64,000 bases of DNA from JAFDZV01 sp964455525. GTDB lineage: Bacteria > Bacteroidota > Ignavibacteria > OLB7. The stretch covers positions 186,001 through 250,000 of the forward strand of contig CAYVWR010000005.1 of assembly GCA_964455525.1 (NCBI GenBank). Reading direction: 5' to 3'. Shown here piece after piece: positions 62,869-64,000 of the stretch. A program made the translations under genes and the position numbers. How positions within the stretch are numbered: position 1 is the first letter of the stretch; the number at the start of each line of letters is the position of its first letter. The notes under the pieces are model-generated. The model did no database searches. It was not told where the DNA came from and saw only the letters and a program-made list of their open reading frames with translations.

Positions 62869-63405
62869 ATGAAGAACAAGGCAAACTCCTATCAGGTTGA
62901 GCTAGGTGATGTGAAACTTCGGGCCGGTACCGACGAACATGGCATTTATGTTGGTGAAAGCAGTGTGCCGGCTCCCATCCGGGATGGTCATAGATTGCGA
63001 AGCATCACCGGTGCCGGTGCCGATGGTGCCAGCATCCCGATCTATGTGGAGGAGGGGGAAAGCGATCATGAATACATCGTGTATCTTCGTGGCGAGGCGG
63101 TGAGGGTGCGCCTGGCGACGCCCCATGATGAGCGCCTGCTGGCACTCCGCAAGAATACCGCAGGGGCAGGGGCCGGCAGGCAGATCGTATCGGCGCCGAT
63201 GCCTGGGCTTCTCAAGGCGATTCTTGTCCAGCAGGGGCAGGTCGTGCAGAAGGGGGAATCGCTCTGCATTCTTGAAGCGATGAAGATGGAGAACGAGATC
63301 AAATCCCCGGCGCGGCTTATGGTGAAACAGCTTATCGCGAAGGCCGGTACCGCCCTTGAAAAAGGAGCGCCGCTTGTAGAACTGCAACCGGTATCCGGTG
63401 AATGA
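62869..63405 (+). CDS. Biotinyl-domain (BCCP-like) carrier protein
   Basis: A 178-residue protein. The C-terminal 75 residues are a biotinyl domain with the biotinylation motif AMKM (Lys in the centre) flanked by GESLCILE and ENEIKSPA. The N-terminal 90 residues are beta-rich and resemble the middle domain of acyl-CoA carboxylase carrier subunits. No carboxylase gene is in the window; it could be the carrier of a propionyl-CoA carboxylase, oxaloacetate decarboxylase or similar enzyme. It is followed by a PspA gene after 73 bases. Confidence 0.87.
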   Translation: MKNKANSYQVELGDVKLRAGTDEHGIYVGESSVPAPIRDGHRLRSITGAGADGASIPIYVEEGESDHEYIVYLRGEAVRVRLATPHDERLLALRKNTAGAGAGRQIVSAPMPGLLKAILVQQGQVVQKGESLCILEAMKMENEIKSPARLMVKQLIAKAGTALEKGAPLVELQPVSGE

Positions 63406-63478
63406 ATCCCATTGTCGGGATGTGGCAATCGACTCGGTTTAGCATACTCAGACATTCACACTAGAAGGAAGAAGGAAC

Positions 63479-64000
63479 ATGAGCATCTTCGGACGCGTGG
63501 CCGATATCTTCAAGGCCAACATTAACGATCTCCTTGACCGTGCAGAAGATCCGGAGAAGATGATCAAGCAGATGGTCATCGAGATGGAGGAGGCGGTGAA
63601 CAAGGCGACCCTTGCAGTCGGCCAGGCAATCGCCAACGAGAAGTCGCTCGAACGGCAGTATACCAAGCAGGTTGCGCAGACCAATGACTGGCAGCAGAAG
63701 GCCATTCAGGCCGTCAATGCCGGACGTGATGATCTGGCGAAGGCGGCTCTTGAGCGCAAGAACACCATTCAGCGCAACGTTGGCGATCTGGAACGTATGG
63801 TCGGTGAGGCACGTATGACCTCCACCAGCCTCCGTGGCCAGCTCGATCAGCTCAAGTCGAAGCTCGACGAGGCCCGGATGCGCCAGAACACGCTGATCGC
63901 CCGCTCGCAGGCTGCCAAGGCCAAGAAGCAGATCGCGCAGACCTTCGCAGGTGTTGGCGGCGATGCCTTTGCCAAGTTCGACAAGCTGGAGCAGCGCGTG
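63479..64000 (+). CDS. PspA/IM30 (Vipp1) family membrane-stress protein, 3' end beyond the window
   Basis: The first 174 residues of a PspA/IM30 protein are visible and the frame is open at the window end. The start reads MSIFGRVADIFKANINDLL, followed by AEDPEKMIKQMVIEMEE, both typical of the family, with a long coiled-coil hairpin. These proteins bind stressed inner membranes through the N-terminal helix and polymerise like ESCRT-III. AAGGAA lies before the ATG. Confidence 0.95.
   Translation, partial: MSIFGRVADIFKANINDLLDRAEDPEKMIKQMVIEMEEAVNKATLAVGQAIANEKSLERQYTKQVAQTNDWQQKAIQAVNAGRDDLAKAALERKNTIQRNVGDLERMVGEARMTSTSLRGQLDQLKSKLDEARMRQNTLIARSQAAKAKKQIAQTFAGVGGDAFAKFDKLEQRV

Noticed and set aside
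1..64000. CRISPR arrays, tRNA or rRNA genes, insertion sequences and prophage genes
   Set aside because: I looked for regular short repeats, tRNA T-arm motifs, transposase motifs and phage structural genes outside the T6SS; none was found by eye. A dedicated search could still find a degenerate copy.

Overview
The window is a GC-rich (high-50s % by eye) bacterial chromosome segment. The best guess for the host is a Bacteroidota/Chlorobi-group (FCB) organism. The cysteinyl-tRNA synthetase has the Bacteroidota-style active-site neighbourhood (HHECEIAQ, RYWMHNNM, a KMG-type KMSKS loop). The tmRNA tag decodes as ADSYEYRLAA, which resembles the Chlorobium tag as I remember it. Two genes have possible Bacteroidota-type promoters. 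No rRNA, tRNA, CRISPR array or transposase was found, so the phylum is an inference.

Region 1 (about 0.6-26.1 kb, all on the + strand) is one type VI secretion system (T6SS) locus. The structural genes run tssK-tssL-tssM-tssA-tssB-tssC-hcp-tssE-tssF-tssG-clpV. A deaminase-fold protein, VgrG and a string of probable cargo follow: a protein ending in a canonical eukaryote-type FYVE zinc finger, a protein with a CNF1/DNT-like Cys-His pair, a DUF4157 (eCIS core domain) HEXXH protein, a DUF4280 PAAR-like spike tip, a TIG-domain lipoprotein and an SH3b-muramidase. No TssJ is visible. The cargo suggests dual targeting: muramidase and perhaps deaminase against bacteria, FYVE and CNF-like proteins against eukaryotic hosts or predators. 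This cassette is the most novel part of the window.

Region 2 (26.1-28.9 kb) is a transition zone. It holds a small Cys-rich minus-strand ORF, a protein of eight tandem Myb/SANT-like helical repeats, and ssrA (tmRNA) on the minus strand with its terminator.

Region 3 (29.1-64 kb) is mostly housekeeping: pheT, a coiled-coil protein, mog-like, cysS, an osmoprotectant ABC importer whose binding-protein gene is separated from the permeases by an opposite-strand hydrolase gene, DUF952, ddl, lysA, trpS, a C-terminal-processing protease, purC, greA, an ECF sigma factor with a membrane protein that may be its anti-sigma, an M1 metallopeptidase with a probable outer-membrane barrel, ygfZ, an SDR, a LOG protein, a SirB1/transglutaminase-like protein, DedA, rpmB, a Sua5-type protein, an M28 peptidase, an aldo/keto reductase, a MATE transporter, a biotinyl-domain protein and the start of a PspA/IM30 gene cut by the window end. 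Many intergenic gaps carry clear hairpins or intrinsic terminators.
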